DNA from: Enoplosus armatus
Taxonomy: Eukaryota; Chordata; Actinopteri; Centrarchiformes; Enoplosidae
Length of the DNA: 64,000 nt
Direction of reading: 5' to 3'
Assembly: GCF_043641665.1 (NCBI RefSeq)
Contig: NC_092190.1
Span: forward strand, 8,824,048 to 8,888,047
Every line of letters starts with the position of its first letter. Position 1 is the stretch's first letter. Below the pieces are notes generated by a model. That model saw only the letters and a program-made list of their open reading frames with translations, searched no databases and was not told the origin of the DNA. Both the position numbers and the translations under genes were made by a program. This document shows, one piece after another, positions 63,322 through 64,000 of the stretch.

Positions 63322-63793
63322 TGCCGCAGCCCCTCTATGTTTCACCTGATAAATTATTTTATAATCATTTTTGTAATGAGTCTGTGTTCTGGTGTGGGTA
63401 AAACCACATACATTTCCTTCTCATGACATTTTCCAACATGTGGGATAATAATGTGTGAAGAATTACAGCCAACGTGAGCCGCAGATTAATATCCAAAGCA
63501 GCTACGCTCAAACAGAATGTGACAGACGTGAAAGACACCACAGGACTGTCCCTCGACCCTCGGCTGTCCATCAATCAAGCACCACTGCTGACACTTTCCC
63601 ACAATGCCACAGGGTGCCTGCTGTGAATATTTAATGTGTAGAGATGTCTCCTATTGGCTCCCTGGGGACGTTAATGGCTCAGGTGCACGGCTGTGAGAGG
63701 TCATTTCTGATCATCTTCCCATTATATCAACAAGCAGGCATGGCTGACTTTGTAGGTGTATGAATCTGCCTACATGTGCATGTATGTGTCTAC

Positions 63794-63819
63794 GTGTGTG
63801 TGTGTGTGTGTGTGTGTGT
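63794..63819. repeat. (TG)n microsatellite
   Basis: A TG run of about 13 units near the window edge. Confidence 0.9.
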
Positions 63820-64000
63820 TTGTTCTTTAAACAAATATATTGTCCAGGTGTACTCTGTAAGCCTACAGCATCGCCTCTTCCCACTCTATTCCCACTAGAT
63901 AGGAGGCATCGAGTCGATAATGTTAGATTTCAGCACCAAGAGGGCATAGCTCTGTTGCGATATCTTGCATCTTACTTCTGCTTCCTACAGCATTTCATCC

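Larger units (their letters stand above)
60125..64000 (+). other. il1rapl1: il1rapl1 intron 3 (5' part)
   Basis: The sequence runs from the donor to the window edge without a further recognisable exon. The next il1rapl1 exon would begin with the rest of the Arg codon followed by an NSTYC-like motif, and no such sequence is visible. It holds a palindromic element at 60.2-60.6 kb, a probable repeat at 62.7 kb and microsatellites near 63.3 and 63.8 kb. Otherwise it is AT-rich sequence in which I see nothing. Confidence 0.8.

Overview
This is a eukaryotic, almost entirely non-coding window. Several things point to a teleost fish, most likely a percomorph: abundant CA/TG microsatellites, split exons with GT-AG borders and long pyrimidine tracts, and short non-autonomous repeat families that I know as common in percomorph genomes (fold-back TTAA elements, 'TTAGGGCTGCAAC' elements, 'AGTGGTGGAAGAAGTA' elements, a tRNA-derived SINE). 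The repeat identities are from memory, not from a search.

Only one gene is supported: il1rapl1 (interleukin-1 receptor accessory protein-like 1), on the + strand. Two coding exons are present. The first (17399-17501) carries 21 nt of 5' UTR, the ATG at 17420, the signal peptide and the start of the mature chain. The second (59839-60124) encodes most of the first immunoglobulin-like domain. Both junctions fit: phase 1 between the two exons, phase 2 at the downstream donor. The joined 123 codons align with human IL1RAPL1 with one two-residue insertion. IL1RAPL1 is a synaptic adhesion receptor, and its orthologues are known for very long introns. The intron between these exons is 42,337 bp. Teleosts have two copies of this gene (a and b), and I cannot tell which one this is.

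Layout: 1-17398 is upstream sequence, probably intron 1, with microsatellites, a SINE fragment and a 523-bp palindromic element. 17399-17501 is exon 2. 17502-59838 is intron 2, with at least five recognisable mobile-element remnants, many microsatellites, G-quadruplex motifs and some enhancer-like stretches. 59839-60124 is exon 3. 60125-64000 is the start of intron 3, with a second palindromic element 111 bp past the donor. No intact transposase, reverse transcriptase, rRNA, tRNA gene or CRISPR is visible. Nearly all other open frames are chance frames in simple or AT-rich sequence.

No clear new biological system is present. The observations most worth checking are the pair of fold-back repeats flanking exons 2-3, a 26-bp hairpin motif found twice, a nested composite repeat, and one-base-loop G-quadruplex sequence in the sense strand of intron 2.
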